This document shows, piece by piece, positions 25,374 through 34,485 of a stretch of DNA of 36,442 nt. Source of the stretch: Planctomycetota bacterium (GTDB lineage: Bacteria; Planctomycetota; Planctomycetia; Pirellulales; Pirellulaceae); NCBI GenBank assembly GCA_029979005.1, contig JAPOIJ010000029.1:1-36442 (forward strand). Reading direction: 5' to 3'. The position numbers and the translations under genes were made by a program. The notes below the pieces were generated by a model. The model was not told where the DNA came from, ran no database searches, and saw only the letters and a program-made list of their open reading frames with translations. Each line of letters opens with the position of its first letter. The stretch's first letter is position 1.

Positions 25374-26702
25374 TTGATTTTGCGTTTCATATTGGAGTTC
25401 GTTCTGTTTAATATTTCTTGCGCTTTCCGTGTTTTGTTCGCCATTGGTTTTGGCTTGTTGTTCGGTTTTGAGATTCCCGCTGGGGAAGTTTTTCCAAATC
25501 AAAAACAAACGGGTCGTGTCGGTACTGAATTGGGAGTTGATGACCGTTTTGCTGACATGCGTAAACGTGTGTTAGATCTTGCCGATCTCAAATCACCACC
25601 CAAGATATTTCAAAGCACCAATTCGACCTCAGACGATGGTGTCAGGTCTCTTTATTTTGAGGGACTGTCGTGGCAAGGGAAGCCAACCCGAGTTTTTGCG
25701 TTGCTTGGTTTGCCTGAAAAAATAACGCGGGATGCTGGCAATGCTCCGGTGCCGGGGGTGGTGTTAGTTCATGGCGGAGGGGGTACTGCCTTTCGACCGT
25801 GGGTGAAGAAATGGAATGAGAGAGGGTTTGCTGCGATTAGTATCGCGGTGGAAGGGCAAACAGACCAGCGGGATCAAAAGAGTAAAAAATGGGTGCGACA
25901 TCAGTGGGCGGGTCCGGAGAGGAAAGGGATTTACGGAGACAGCGATTTACCCTTGGAAGATCAATGGATGTATCACGGTGTGGCGGATACAATTCTCGCG
26001 AATTCTCTACTAAGAAGTATGCCAGAAGTCGATTCAGATAGAATCGGTTTGGTTGGTATTTCATGGGGAGGTGTCATCACCAGTACGGTCATCGGTATTG
26101 ACCGGAGATTCGCATTCGCGGTGCCGACGTATGGGTGTGGAGATCTCGCCGACGCTGAAAATCAGTACGGAAGAGCTTTGGGGCAGAATCAGGTCTATCG
26201 CAAGGTTTGGGACCCGATGGTTCGGCTAGATCGAGTAGCCATTCCGGTACTCTGGCTGACGTGGCCTGGTGACCTTCACTTCCCTTTGGATTCCGTCAAA
26301 CGCTGCTATGAGAAAACTCCTGGAAATTACATGGTGTCTATGATTCCGGGAATGAAACATAGCCACGGTGCCGGTTGGAATCCACCGGATAGCTATGCCT
26401 TTGCGGATTCGATCGTTAGTTTGGGTGAACCGTGGTGTCAGCAGCAGGGTGTTGTTGTCAAAGGGGATCGCGTTGAGGTTCATTTTGCCACGGTAAAACC
26501 TATATCACGAGCGAGCTTAATTTGTACATCCGAGAATGGGTTTACAGGGACGAGGAAGTGGCGAGAACTCCCCCTGAAGTTTACGCAGAGTAAAGATAGC
26601 GTAATAGCGATCGCCACTTTACCACGGGGGACTACGGCGTGGTTCATTAATCTTTCAAGTGAGGGGTTGGTTGCTTCCTCAGACTATCAAATTTCGAAAT
26701 AG
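25374..26702 (+). CDS. Secreted alpha/beta hydrolase (prolyl oligopeptidase/acetyl xylan esterase type)
   Basis: 442 residues in the longest frame. There is no ATG before the fold; the frame opens after a TGA at 25362, and the N-terminus is a hydrophobic signal-like stretch starting at TTG 25374 (other TTG codons follow), so the exact start is uncertain. Catalytic features are HGGGG (133-137), GISWGG with Ser230, WPGDLHFP with Asp300, and GMKHSHGAGW with His329 or His331. The size and arrangement resemble secreted esterases acting on plant or algal polysaccharide side groups, but the substrate is inferred. A C-terminal beta domain (~365-440) follows the hydrolase core. It sits just after the ThuA gene on the same strand. 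Confidence 0.83.
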   Translation: MILRFILEFVLFNISCAFRVLFAIGFGLLFGFEIPAGEVFPNQKQTGRVGTELGVDDRFADMRKRVLDLADLKSPPKIFQSTNSTSDDGVRSLYFEGLSWQGKPTRVFALLGLPEKITRDAGNAPVPGVVLVHGGGGTAFRPWVKKWNERGFAAISIAVEGQTDQRDQKSKKWVRHQWAGPERKGIYGDSDLPLEDQWMYHGVADTILANSLLRSMPEVDSDRIGLVGISWGGVITSTVIGIDRRFAFAVPTYGCGDLADAENQYGRALGQNQVYRKVWDPMVRLDRVAIPVLWLTWPGDLHFPLDSVKRCYEKTPGNYMVSMIPGMKHSHGAGWNPPDSYAFADSIVSLGEPWCQQQGVVVKGDRVEVHFATVKPISRASLICTSENGFTGTRKWRELPLKFTQSKDSVIAIATLPRGTTAWFINLSSEGLVASSDYQISK

Positions 26703-26860
26703 AGTAAGGGCGAGGCCAGGCAGTTGATGGTCGTACGGAGAGTTTGTGTTTGTTAAAATCTCTAAGTCCCAAAAATGCGACGATTAATTTATCTGATGAC
26801 ATCGGATATCCGTTTAAGGGCGGAGGATTGACTGATTGTCTGCACAGAGGGCTAATTCTG

Positions 26861-27502
26861 ATGATTGATCATTTAGTGAGGCAGAAAGTCCAGATAAGTC
26901 TTCTAAGTTTCGTTTGGCTGTTTGTTTTTCCAGCGCTTATATGTGCCGATGTTCCCCCAAAGAGTTTTGCTCAGTTGAACGAAGCTGAAACAATTATTGT
27001 TGGAACGGTTCAGAAGATACGCGTTGCACCGGAGCGATCGCTCGTTGAGCGTGGATTTGGTAATTATGATTGGGCGATTTACGTCCAAATTTCGATTGAA
27101 GCGATAGAGAAAGGAAATCTTGATGCTCCAGAAATCGAGATTCGCTGTTTTCGTGTAAAATCCAGACGCAGTGCGACCGAGAGTCTGTCTGTGACGGGGC
27201 ATCGACCGATTCCACAGGTCGGAACCAAAGTGCGGGTTTATTTGGACGGTGCTGAACCAATTCTGCCAAACGGAATCACCTTGACAACAGCCAGCGACGA
27301 CTCGAGTGTTGGCTTTGATCATGGAGCGGTAGAAGCAGTAGAAGTGAGAAAACTCAAGTCGCGTGCTTTCACCTATTTTTTGCCAATAGAAATAGTCGGG
27401 CTTTTGGTAGTCGGTCTCTGGATTGGTGTTGGGTTAATTGGGTTGAGAAGAATTCAATCTGCAAAATTGAAATCGCGCAAAACTGGAATCCCGGTTGCCT
27501 AA
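26861..27502 (+). CDS. Exported protein with C-terminal membrane anchor, unknown function
   Basis: 213 residues from ATG 26861, preceded by AGAGGG; the frame from TTG 26744 would add 39 residues before the signal sequence. The N-terminus has a signal peptide (ISLLSFVWLFVFPALICADV). The mature domain begins SFAQLNEAETIIVGTVQKIR and alternates beta strands, which suggests a small barrel. One membrane helix lies near residues 176-198 (FLPIEIVGLLVVGLWIGVGL), followed by a short basic tail. So it is probably a periplasmic domain anchored at its C-terminus. No family is recognised. It is 158 bases after the hydrolase gene and may share its transcript. Confidence 0.72.
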   Translation: MIDHLVRQKVQISLLSFVWLFVFPALICADVPPKSFAQLNEAETIIVGTVQKIRVAPERSLVERGFGNYDWAIYVQISIEAIEKGNLDAPEIEIRCFRVKSRRSATESLSVTGHRPIPQVGTKVRVYLDGAEPILPNGITLTTASDDSSVGFDHGAVEAVEVRKLKSRAFTYFLPIEIVGLLVVGLWIGVGLIGLRRIQSAKLKSRKTGIPVA

Positions 27503-27761
27503 ATCGGCCACATGTTGTTTATGGGAGATTTCTAAGTTTTAGTTAGATGAGGACGTTCTCGAGTATTTCTGATGAAACGCTGAACCAGTGATTCTGTTTT
27601 GCTAATTGTCTATTTAAACCGAATTCAAATTTCTGCAGATGCCGTCGCGTTGAACCTGCTGTTATTGTGTCTTTGTATTTGCAAGAATCGGGTCGGGTGG
27701 AAAAAATATGACAGTTTTATCTTAATTCGCCGAATAACCCCCTTGAACCACAAAACCTTAA

Positions 27762-28217
27762 ATGAAAAACCTTTGGAAGATGACAATTGGGTTGAACATT
27801 GTTGCTGCTTCGGTTGCTGTTTGGAATTTGCTGAGATTAGGTTTTGGGGCAGGGCCTGATATCGCAGCTGAGATTTTGGTTGGTGTGATTGTGTTTGGGT
27901 TATTGCTCGGGCCCTACTTGGTGCTTTCCTTATTAGCGTTGGTACTACGCCAAAATCGTGGTCTTTCGATCGTCTTGTTTGTTTTAGTGATTCTGACGGC
28001 GGCTGCATTTTTAGCCGGACAAATAATTGAAACGAATTTCTACCAGGCTAACCAACAGCTGAATGGTGTCGGCGAAGGTCAGCGCGTAACTAATTTCCTC
28101 CTATTCATCGGTCAATGGGCTGTCTCAGCAGTTGTGAGTGTTGTTTTAGTTGTAATTCACCTGTGCCAAACCGCATGGACAAAGAAAATTGCGATGGATG
28201 AGATTTCAGGCCAATAA
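27762..28217 (+). CDS. Small polytopic membrane protein, unknown
   Basis: 151 residues with four hydrophobic segments at about 8-26, 35-64, 69-87 and 113-137. Between the third and fourth is a short polar loop (TNFYQANQQLNGVGEGQ). No conserved catalytic or transport motif is visible and I do not recognise a family. No Shine-Dalgarno sequence lies before the ATG, so the start is less sure, but the membrane pattern supports a real product. The region around it holds three more small membrane proteins (28484, 29448) on the same strand with separate spacers, not a tight operon. Confidence 0.65.
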   Translation: MKNLWKMTIGLNIVAASVAVWNLLRLGFGAGPDIAAEILVGVIVFGLLLGPYLVLSLLALVLRQNRGLSIVLFVLVILTAAAFLAGQIIETNFYQANQQLNGVGEGQRVTNFLLFIGQWAVSAVVSVVLVVIHLCQTAWTKKIAMDEISGQ

Positions 28218-28483
28218 CCGCTTTGGTTCATGTTGTAGGGGACGATTGAAGCGGCAACGGGCAATGGGATGTCTAGCCACTGAAAAATTCAGATACGAAT
28301 CGACCTGAATTATTTTGAAATCTAATTTCAAGCGTGTTTTAAATTTTCTAGTAACTACGCTTGTATTTAACCTGCTTTGCCATCACGTAGCGGCGTACCT
28401 AGCGCGGCTCTTTTGTTTCCAAATGGATGGCAAGCTCGTTCGCCTTGAGTCGTTGTTCGATTTAGCTTAATTGGGGAAGAGTA

Positions 28484-29164
28484 GTGTTGCTAACTTTGAG
28501 TCCGAAAACAGTGCTAAGGCTCCTCATTGCGGTGGTGTCTTTTCTTGTTTGCGCAAATTTAATCGGGCTGGTTTCTTATTTTGTCTTTGATTCGAGTCGT
28601 TTAGGAATGTTCGATTTGGATCAAGAGGGAAATGTTCCAACGTTTTACGCATCGGCGTCGTTGTTATTTTCCGGTGTGCTTTTGGGCGTGATTGCTACTG
28701 CAAAGAAGAAACAGCAATCGAGAGAATTCGCGTATTGGTTGTTCTTGTCAGCGATATTTGTTTTTTTGTCGATCGATGAATCCGCGTCGTTACATGAGCG
28801 TTTGATTAGACCGGTTCGGGAGCTGCTCAGTACAACGGGAATCTTTTATTACGCCTGGGTCATTCCTTACGGTGGTCTTGTGATTTTGATGGGAGGCATT
28901 TACATGCGTTTCGTCTTATCCCTACCTAGAAAGACCGGGTTGTTATTTATTTTGGCTGGAGCGGTGTTTTTAACGGGTGCAATTGGCGGCGAGTTTATCG
29001 GCGGTTTTTGGTACGAATCGTACGGCGTGGATAATATTGCTTACGCGATAATAACGATGTTTGAAGAGAGCTTTGAAATGATTGGTATCGTTATTTTTAT
29101 TTATGGGCTGCTCCAGTACTTAAAAACCGAACTAGGCGAGGTTTCTCTTACGATTGGAAGTTAA
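28484..29164 (+). CDS. Polytopic membrane protein with DExxSLHE-type motif
   Basis: 226 residues, GTG start with GGGGAAGAG just before it. About six membrane segments. Conserved-looking acidic residues face one another: DESASLHERL (about residues 97-106), FDLDQEGNVPTFYAS near 42-56, and FEESFEMIGI near the last helix. I recall an uncharacterised bacterial membrane family with the same order (FDLxxEGNxPxxYS, then DExxxLHE). The Glu, Asp and His residues could bind a metal inside the membrane, as in ceramidase-like hydrolases, but this is an inference. The neighbouring small membrane proteins give no functional clue. Confidence 0.75.
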   Translation: MLLTLSPKTVLRLLIAVVSFLVCANLIGLVSYFVFDSSRLGMFDLDQEGNVPTFYASASLLFSGVLLGVIATAKKKQQSREFAYWLFLSAIFVFLSIDESASLHERLIRPVRELLSTTGIFYYAWVIPYGGLVILMGGIYMRFVLSLPRKTGLLFILAGAVFLTGAIGGEFIGGFWYESYGVDNIAYAIITMFEESFEMIGIVIFIYGLLQYLKTELGEVSLTIGS

Positions 29165-29447
29165 TTACGACGGTCTTATTCTAGTGTTTGCACGCAAGGC
29201 TTCGCTGAGGCCTATTCTTGTCATGATCATAACTCCCGCTCACATTCTCAAGAATTAAAATGGGCTGCCTTCATAAATGTTGAATTTTTTGAAAAAAATT
29301 TGCACGGTAATTCAATAAACACCGGCAGTCGGCGAATAAAGACGGAGGAAATCTGTCTTGTGCTTGCGGTGTAAATCTAAGATGAGCGATTACTGCTTCA
29401 CAAAGACCCACATGAGCTAATACGGGAAATTAGAAGGAATATAAATC

Positions 29448-29804
29448 GTGGAGAAAAAACCTATCGATTCTGACGTCAAAAATTGGATGCTCCTCTGTCA
29501 CCTGGCCAGTTTTGCCGGCGCTTTTGGCATGCCGGTTGGAAATGTCATTGGACCTTTGGTTGTTTGGTTGATCAAAAAAGATGAATCGGAACAAATTGAC
29601 TATCACGGAAAAGAATCTGTCAATTTTCAAATTTCCATCACAATCTACATGTTAATTTCAATCGCGTTATGCTTTTTGTTTGTTGGTTTTGCGCTCGTAC
29701 CGATCGTTTTGATGTTCGGAACTGTGGTGACGATTATTGCAACCGTTAAGGCAAACGAAGGGGAGAGGTATAGATATCCTTTGTCCATCCGATTTTTAAG
29801 ATAA
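29448..29804 (+). CDS. DUF4870 domain membrane protein
   Basis: 118 residues, GTG start with AGAAGGA ahead of it. The sequence follows the DUF4870 family: KNWMLLCHLASFAGAF, then GNVIGPLVVWLIKKDES, YHGKESVNFQISITIYM, and an end NEGERYRYPLSIRFLR. There are three or four membrane segments. The family is widespread in bacteria and has no agreed function. The initiator frame is well supported by the family start M-x-x-x-x-x-D-x-x-x-W. It is not tightly linked to flanking genes: 283 bases to the previous and 248 to the next. Confidence 0.88.
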   Translation: MEKKPIDSDVKNWMLLCHLASFAGAFGMPVGNVIGPLVVWLIKKDESEQIDYHGKESVNFQISITIYMLISIALCFLFVGFALVPIVLMFGTVVTIIATVKANEGERYRYPLSIRFLR

Positions 29805-30052
29805 ATTTCTGATTCGATTGAGGTCTTTTAGTGCAAGTGAGTGAAGCTGTAATTTGTGGCATTGATAAATAATCGTGCAGCGGCATAGGTGATAGTGCCA
29901 TCAGGCAGGCTTTTATTGGTTATGCTCAAAAGTTCGGTAGCTTGATACGTCCAAAGATGGTCGAACCAAATTCTATGGCACCCCTCCCTTCCTGGTTGGT
30001 ATCAAGATAAAACAGACTTTTCGAATAAGGTAATATTTCGGTTGGCGAAGCT

Positions 30053-31096
30053 ATGAATCAAGGCAATGAGTCCCCTCCCAATACACTGTTTATTGAAGTT
30101 TCCGGGGCCGGCTTGCCAGAAGTGGACGGATTGTTCGTCCCATCGACGGCGCCGCCTGTAACGTCCGAGTCTGGGACCGTCTCGAGTGCGGGCTACTGGA
30201 ATGGCAAAATGGCTTGGGATCGCGCGGACGGAAAATCCTCGCGGAGTCCATCTATTTCATATTCCAACACCTACCGCTCGTGGCGAATTTCTCGCCTCGA
30301 TGGCCATCTCGCATATGACATGGTTTGTGAAGACGAACTTCCTCCGGTCGATGAGCCATGGCACGTTTATAAGAAGGGGGTTGCGCCAGCACCCAAAATC
30401 GTTATTCATCACTTCGATCCCCGACTGCCGTGCCCGCCGGCGAATATTATTTTTGTTTTAGGCGGTCCCGGAACGGGTAAGGGTACCATGTGTGAATTGG
30501 CGGAGCTTCAGTTAGGTTGGACTCATCTTTCAACGGGCGTTTTGTTGAGGGAAGAAATCGAAACTGGTGGACCTGATGCTAAGGTGATCGAACAAACGCT
30601 GGCTGATGGTCAGTTGGTTTCGAACGAGATCGTACTCAAGTTATTGCAACAGGCAATTGAGAATACAATCAGAACCACGGGGAAAACTAATTTTTTATTG
30701 GACGGATTTCCGCGTTCACTGGACAATCTCGAGGGTTGGTATGATTTGTTTGGTCGCGAAACCGCGCTTCCAAAGATGTTGTATTTGAGTTGTCCTTATG
30801 AGGTGCTCGAAAAACGCATCATGGGACGGTCGAAGTATACGGGACGAAATGATGATAATCTCGAAAGCGTGAAACTTAGATTTGAAACCTTTAAAGCTAA
30901 AACTTTGCCGACTGTTGAGTTGTTCCGAAGTCAGGACAATTGTGTTGAGATTGATACGAGTGTGGATCGAGGCTCGGTGTATCAAAAATTCGCGGAACAT
31001 CTTTCTGAATATACCGATGAGAGTTTAGTTGGCCAACCGCTCTCTGAGCGAGCCGAAATGCTGCTGGGGATTCGGCCGTATCCAAAGAAAGATTAG
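30053..31096 (+). CDS. Eukaryote-like UMP-CMP/adenylate kinase with extra N-terminal domain
   Basis: 347 residues in two parts. The C-terminal ~215 residues are a nucleoside monophosphate kinase: P-loop GGPGTGKGT (137-145), HLSTGVLLREEIETGG (~158-173), LLDGFPRS (215-222), and GRNDDNLESVKLRFETF (~264-280) with a short lid. This GRxDDN pattern matches eukaryotic UMP-CMP kinase and AK1 rather than bacterial Adk. Residues ~11-118 are an additional module: EVSGAGLPEVDGLFVPS, SAGYWNGKMAW, YRSWRISRLDGHLAYDM, then PPVDEPWHV and KKGVAPAPKI. From memory this resembles a repeat module found in algae and oomycetes. Whether the housekeeping Adk and Cmk are elsewhere is not visible. There is no export signal, so it should be cytoplasmic. 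Confidence 0.88.
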   Translation: MNQGNESPPNTLFIEVSGAGLPEVDGLFVPSTAPPVTSESGTVSSAGYWNGKMAWDRADGKSSRSPSISYSNTYRSWRISRLDGHLAYDMVCEDELPPVDEPWHVYKKGVAPAPKIVIHHFDPRLPCPPANIIFVLGGPGTGKGTMCELAELQLGWTHLSTGVLLREEIETGGPDAKVIEQTLADGQLVSNEIVLKLLQQAIENTIRTTGKTNFLLDGFPRSLDNLEGWYDLFGRETALPKMLYLSCPYEVLEKRIMGRSKYTGRNDDNLESVKLRFETFKAKTLPTVELFRSQDNCVEIDTSVDRGSVYQKFAEHLSEYTDESLVGQPLSERAEMLLGIRPYPKKD

Positions 31097-31257
31097 ATTT
31101 TAGGACGCTTCCAATTTCGTTGGGGTTTCCTTTGCTTGTTTTGAACAACAACGTGGTCTATCGTTAATTGTCTCCACGGTCTGATTCGCCGGCGTTAGCT
31201 AGTGAGAGTTCAGCCAGCCCGTGAGAGTTTGATATTTCCATTTCAAGTTGGGCGACC

Positions 31258-32535
31258 ATGTTACCTTTATTCTTTCGCCAAAACTTCGTGATCTGTTGCG
31301 TTGGTACGCCAGTATTGCATGCCATCGTTTTTCTAGTTTTTGGATTCGTTTCACAGGCAATATCTCAGGAAGCACAGCAAGAGACAGACTCTCTCAACGT
31401 TACTGGGAGTCATCGTCCTGGCTTAGTGCCACTTGACGAAATGATGACTGCGTTCATGCGCGAGCATGAGGTTCCCGGAGCGAGTTTCGCCGTTTCCAAA
31501 GACGGTGTCGTTGTTTATTCACGCGGGTTTGGTTGGCGAGACGTCGAACGAAAGCTACCCGTCATGCCGTCGACGAGATTCAGGATTGCGAGTCTTTCAA
31601 AGCCAATTACTTCAGCTGCGATAGCATCCCTTGTGAAGGCCGGGAAAATTAATTTCGATGATTCTTTAGCGTCTTTTTTGACTGTGCCGGAACGCGCGTT
31701 AATTCATCCTCGACTTCGTTCAGTGACCATTGAGCAAATTCTTCTACACCGTGGAGGTTGGGATCGTTCCATTTCCGGGGATCCGATGTTTGAGACGGTT
31801 AAGATTGGTGAGGCGCTTGGTCTTGGACGCCCCGCCAATCAAAACGAACTGATTCAGTTTGTACTACGACGTGCGCCTGATTTTGAGCCAGGTACGAGAT
31901 ACGCGTATTCCAATTTTGGATATTGTTTACTTGGACGCGTTATTGAGCGGGTCTCTAATCAGAGTTATGGCGATTTCGTAAAGGCAACTCTGTTTAGACG
32001 TCCATTGGAAGCTTCATTGGAATTGGGACAAACCTTGATACAGCAGGAAAATGAAACCAAATATTATGTGCCGTCCAAGAGATTGGTGCCGGGAGTTGTC
32101 ACCGGAGTGCTGGGGCAGCGCGTGCCAACCCAATATGGTGGATGGTGCATCGAAAATATGGATTCCCATGGTGGCTGGATTGCATCTGCCGAGGGACTTG
32201 TAGCGTTCGCAGACTCTTTCAATCGCCCGGATTCAAGTGAGTTTTTGACCAAGTCGATTGTTTCGGAAATTTTTAAGAATCCGATTGGTGATGATAAGGA
32301 CGTTTACTATGGCTATGGATGGTTGGTCCGCGGAGTGGGGGGAGATGGGCGACGTAACACTTGGCACAATGGTTCTTTGCCAGGAACTTCGACCTTAATG
32401 GTTCGTCGCCATGATGGAATTAACTGGGCGGTTCTTTTTAATACGAGAGATGGAAAAAACGGTAAGAATTTGTCATCTTTGATAGATCCACTAATTCATC
32501 AAGCGGTCAATCGAGTCGATGAATGGCCTAATTAG
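31258..32535 (+). CDS. Secreted serine hydrolase, beta-lactamase (class C/S12) family
   Basis: 425 residues. An N-terminal signal or anchor region (about 1-37, hydrophobic VLHAIVFLVFGFVSQAIS) exports it. The penicillin-recognising fold has SLSK as S112-x-x-K115 (FRIASLSKPIT), Y217-S-N219 (RYAYSNFGY), and H370-N-G372 in WHNGSLPGTS, which takes the place of the KTG motif. This arrangement is typical of planctomycete serine hydrolases (esterase or D-amino peptidase type) and does not by itself mean antibiotic resistance. It is followed after 56 bases by the DUF1080/TIM-barrel gene on the same strand, a probable operon. The initial ATG lacks a clear ribosome site. Confidence 0.9.
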   Translation: MLPLFFRQNFVICCVGTPVLHAIVFLVFGFVSQAISQEAQQETDSLNVTGSHRPGLVPLDEMMTAFMREHEVPGASFAVSKDGVVVYSRGFGWRDVERKLPVMPSTRFRIASLSKPITSAAIASLVKAGKINFDDSLASFLTVPERALIHPRLRSVTIEQILLHRGGWDRSISGDPMFETVKIGEALGLGRPANQNELIQFVLRRAPDFEPGTRYAYSNFGYCLLGRVIERVSNQSYGDFVKATLFRRPLEASLELGQTLIQQENETKYYVPSKRLVPGVVTGVLGQRVPTQYGGWCIENMDSHGGWIASAEGLVAFADSFNRPDSSEFLTKSIVSEIFKNPIGDDKDVYYGYGWLVRGVGGDGRRNTWHNGSLPGTSTLMVRRHDGINWAVLFNTRDGKNGKNLSSLIDPLIHQAVNRVDEWPN

Positions 32536-32591
32536 TTTTATTCGTACTGATGATTTGTACCTTCGATTATTCGACTTTTAGGAAAAGGTCC

Positions 32592-34436
32592 ATGAAGAGT
32601 TCTGTTTCTATCTTGTCTCTGGTATTACTGCTGGGAATCGTACTTGGAATTGAGTCGATAGGGGATGAAAACAATACGTTCCCTAACGATGGTTTGTACG
32701 GAAATTGGGCGATAAGGATGCCTTGCGGCGCTTCCGGTTGGTTAACCATCAAGAGAGTCGATGGAGTTTCTCAGGGGGAATTATGGACGCTTGGTGGTGG
32801 AAAAAAGCTGTTAGATTTGGACATCGACGGCGGATTGGAATGTTCGTTCAGTCGAATGATTCGGGTTGGTAAACCTGAATATCCGGGTGGACCGCCGACA
32901 GGAAAACGACTGAAGATTTATCATGTGGGAGTACTTGAAAATGGCCGGTTGAGAATAAAGTATTCGCTGCCTGATGGATCGAATGTTAGATACGAAGCAA
33001 AGCGAATTAAGCGTTTGCCAACGCGCCCAAATTTAGATTTGTTAAAATTTGGAAAACCGGTGACGCTTTTCAACGGTACCGACTTGCAGGGCTGGACTCT
33101 CGCCAATCTTGACAAAAAAAATGGCTGGCAAGTGTCAGACGGAGAACTCCGAAATTCAACCACAAAGACAGATTTTTCAGCGTATGGCTCGTATGGCAAT
33201 CTTCAAACGCTCGCAAATTTTACCGATTTTAATTTGAAGATAGATTTTAAAGTGCCAAAAGGCGGGAATAGTGGAATCTACTTACGTGGCCTTTACGAAG
33301 TTCAGGTCGTGGATCGAGATAGCAGAATGCAGGGCATACAGGGCGTCGGCTCGGTTTTTGGTCGTATTCCGGCTTCAAAAAATAGCGGTAACCCTGGCGG
33401 CGAATGGAATTCCTACGACATTACGCTTGTGGATCGCCATGTGACGGTGATCCTGAATGATGAGAAAGTTATTGATAACCAGCCCATTGAAGGGTGCACC
33501 AATGGAGCTCTCATTCCAGATGATTCGATGCCAGGTCCAATATACCTCCAAGGTGACCATACTTCAGTAGCGTATCGAAATATTGTCCTAACGCCGATTC
33601 TTCCGGCTAATCGAGAATCTTCAAAGATAGCAGTAATGGAAACTGCTTTTAACAAACGTGCTGACGGGTCAAGTTTCGAAGATGCACGAAAGGCGGGTTA
33701 TAACGCGATTCAAATGCACTCTGGTATGCCGCCGCGAACGAAAAATAAAAAAATTGACCCGGAATTTAATTTGGAATTGGCGACTGACAAGAATGTTATT
33801 GAGCGTTGGAAAGAAGAGGCTTTAGAACATCAGGTTAAGATTATTTCTTTATGTGCGGGGAGTTTAAATAAATGTGAAATCTGGGGAGCGGATCGGAAAC
33901 TGGCGATGAAGATTGCCAAGCAGACCATTGATGCCTGTCAGGAACTCGATGTTGAAATTATGCTATTTCCCTTTTTTGGGCCTTCGAAATTTCAAACGGG
34001 CGACGATACGATCGATGGGGTCGCCGATTTTATGGCTGAGTTGCTTCCTTATGCGAAATCCAAGCAAGTGGTGATTGGCATCGAAGCTCCCGTTACGACT
34101 AAGCGGGTCGTCGAGTTGCTTGCTCGCCTCGATTTTCCAGAGTCTCTAAAAATATATTATGACACCGGTAACCTGTGTCCTCTTGAGGATATTTACGAAT
34201 CAATTTCCAAGTACGGTCGACAACATTTTTGCCAAGTACACGTTAAGCCATGCGAGGCTTTGATTGTTGGTGATGGAAAGATCGATTTGAGTAAACTCGC
34301 ATCGGCACTCGATGAAGCGCAATACGATGGCTGGCTAGTTTATGAAGCTGGTAAGGCCGGCAAAGAGCCTGTTGAGAATCGAAAACAAATTCAGAAGATA
34401 ATTTCCCTGAGAAACGGTTTCAGCCAATCAGAGTGA
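32592..34436 (+). CDS. DUF1080 (3-keto-disaccharide hydrolase-like) fused to xylose-isomerase-type TIM barrel
   Basis: 614 residues from ATG 32592 (TAGGAAAAGG before it). A signal peptide spans ~1-21. A front domain (~30-140) with GNWAIRMPCGASGWLTIK is common ahead of planctomycete DUF1080. Residues ~156-337 are DUF1080: TLFNGTDLQGW, GGNSGIYLRGLYEVQVVD, GGEWNSYDITLVDRHVTVIL, GPIYLQGDHTSVAYRNI. From ~345 on follows a sugar phosphate isomerase/epimerase barrel with metal ligands Glu498 (IGIEAP), Asp524 (YYDTGN), His550 (QVHVKP) and Glu585 (VYEAGK), all present. Some DUF1080 proteins hydrolyse 3-keto glycosides, and such barrels act in 3-keto sugar epimerisation or elimination, so one protein may do both steps outside the cytoplasm. 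It is the downstream gene of the serine hydrolase. Confidence 0.92.
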   Translation: MKSSVSILSLVLLLGIVLGIESIGDENNTFPNDGLYGNWAIRMPCGASGWLTIKRVDGVSQGELWTLGGGKKLLDLDIDGGLECSFSRMIRVGKPEYPGGPPTGKRLKIYHVGVLENGRLRIKYSLPDGSNVRYEAKRIKRLPTRPNLDLLKFGKPVTLFNGTDLQGWTLANLDKKNGWQVSDGELRNSTTKTDFSAYGSYGNLQTLANFTDFNLKIDFKVPKGGNSGIYLRGLYEVQVVDRDSRMQGIQGVGSVFGRIPASKNSGNPGGEWNSYDITLVDRHVTVILNDEKVIDNQPIEGCTNGALIPDDSMPGPIYLQGDHTSVAYRNIVLTPILPANRESSKIAVMETAFNKRADGSSFEDARKAGYNAIQMHSGMPPRTKNKKIDPEFNLELATDKNVIERWKEEALEHQVKIISLCAGSLNKCEIWGADRKLAMKIAKQTIDACQELDVEIMLFPFFGPSKFQTGDDTIDGVADFMAELLPYAKSKQVVIGIEAPVTTKRVVELLARLDFPESLKIYYDTGNLCPLEDIYESISKYGRQHFCQVHVKPCEALIVGDGKIDLSKLASALDEAQYDGWLVYEAGKAGKEPVENRKQIQKIISLRNGFSQSE

Positions 34437-34485
34437 GCGGCGATCCGCTGCCGGGACCCGATAAGGCAATTAATTGGCTGGTTGC

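Noticed and set aside
31258..32535. True antibiotic-resistance beta-lactamase
   Set aside because: HNG replaces KTG and the context is carbohydrate genes; this is a general serine hydrolase of the same fold.
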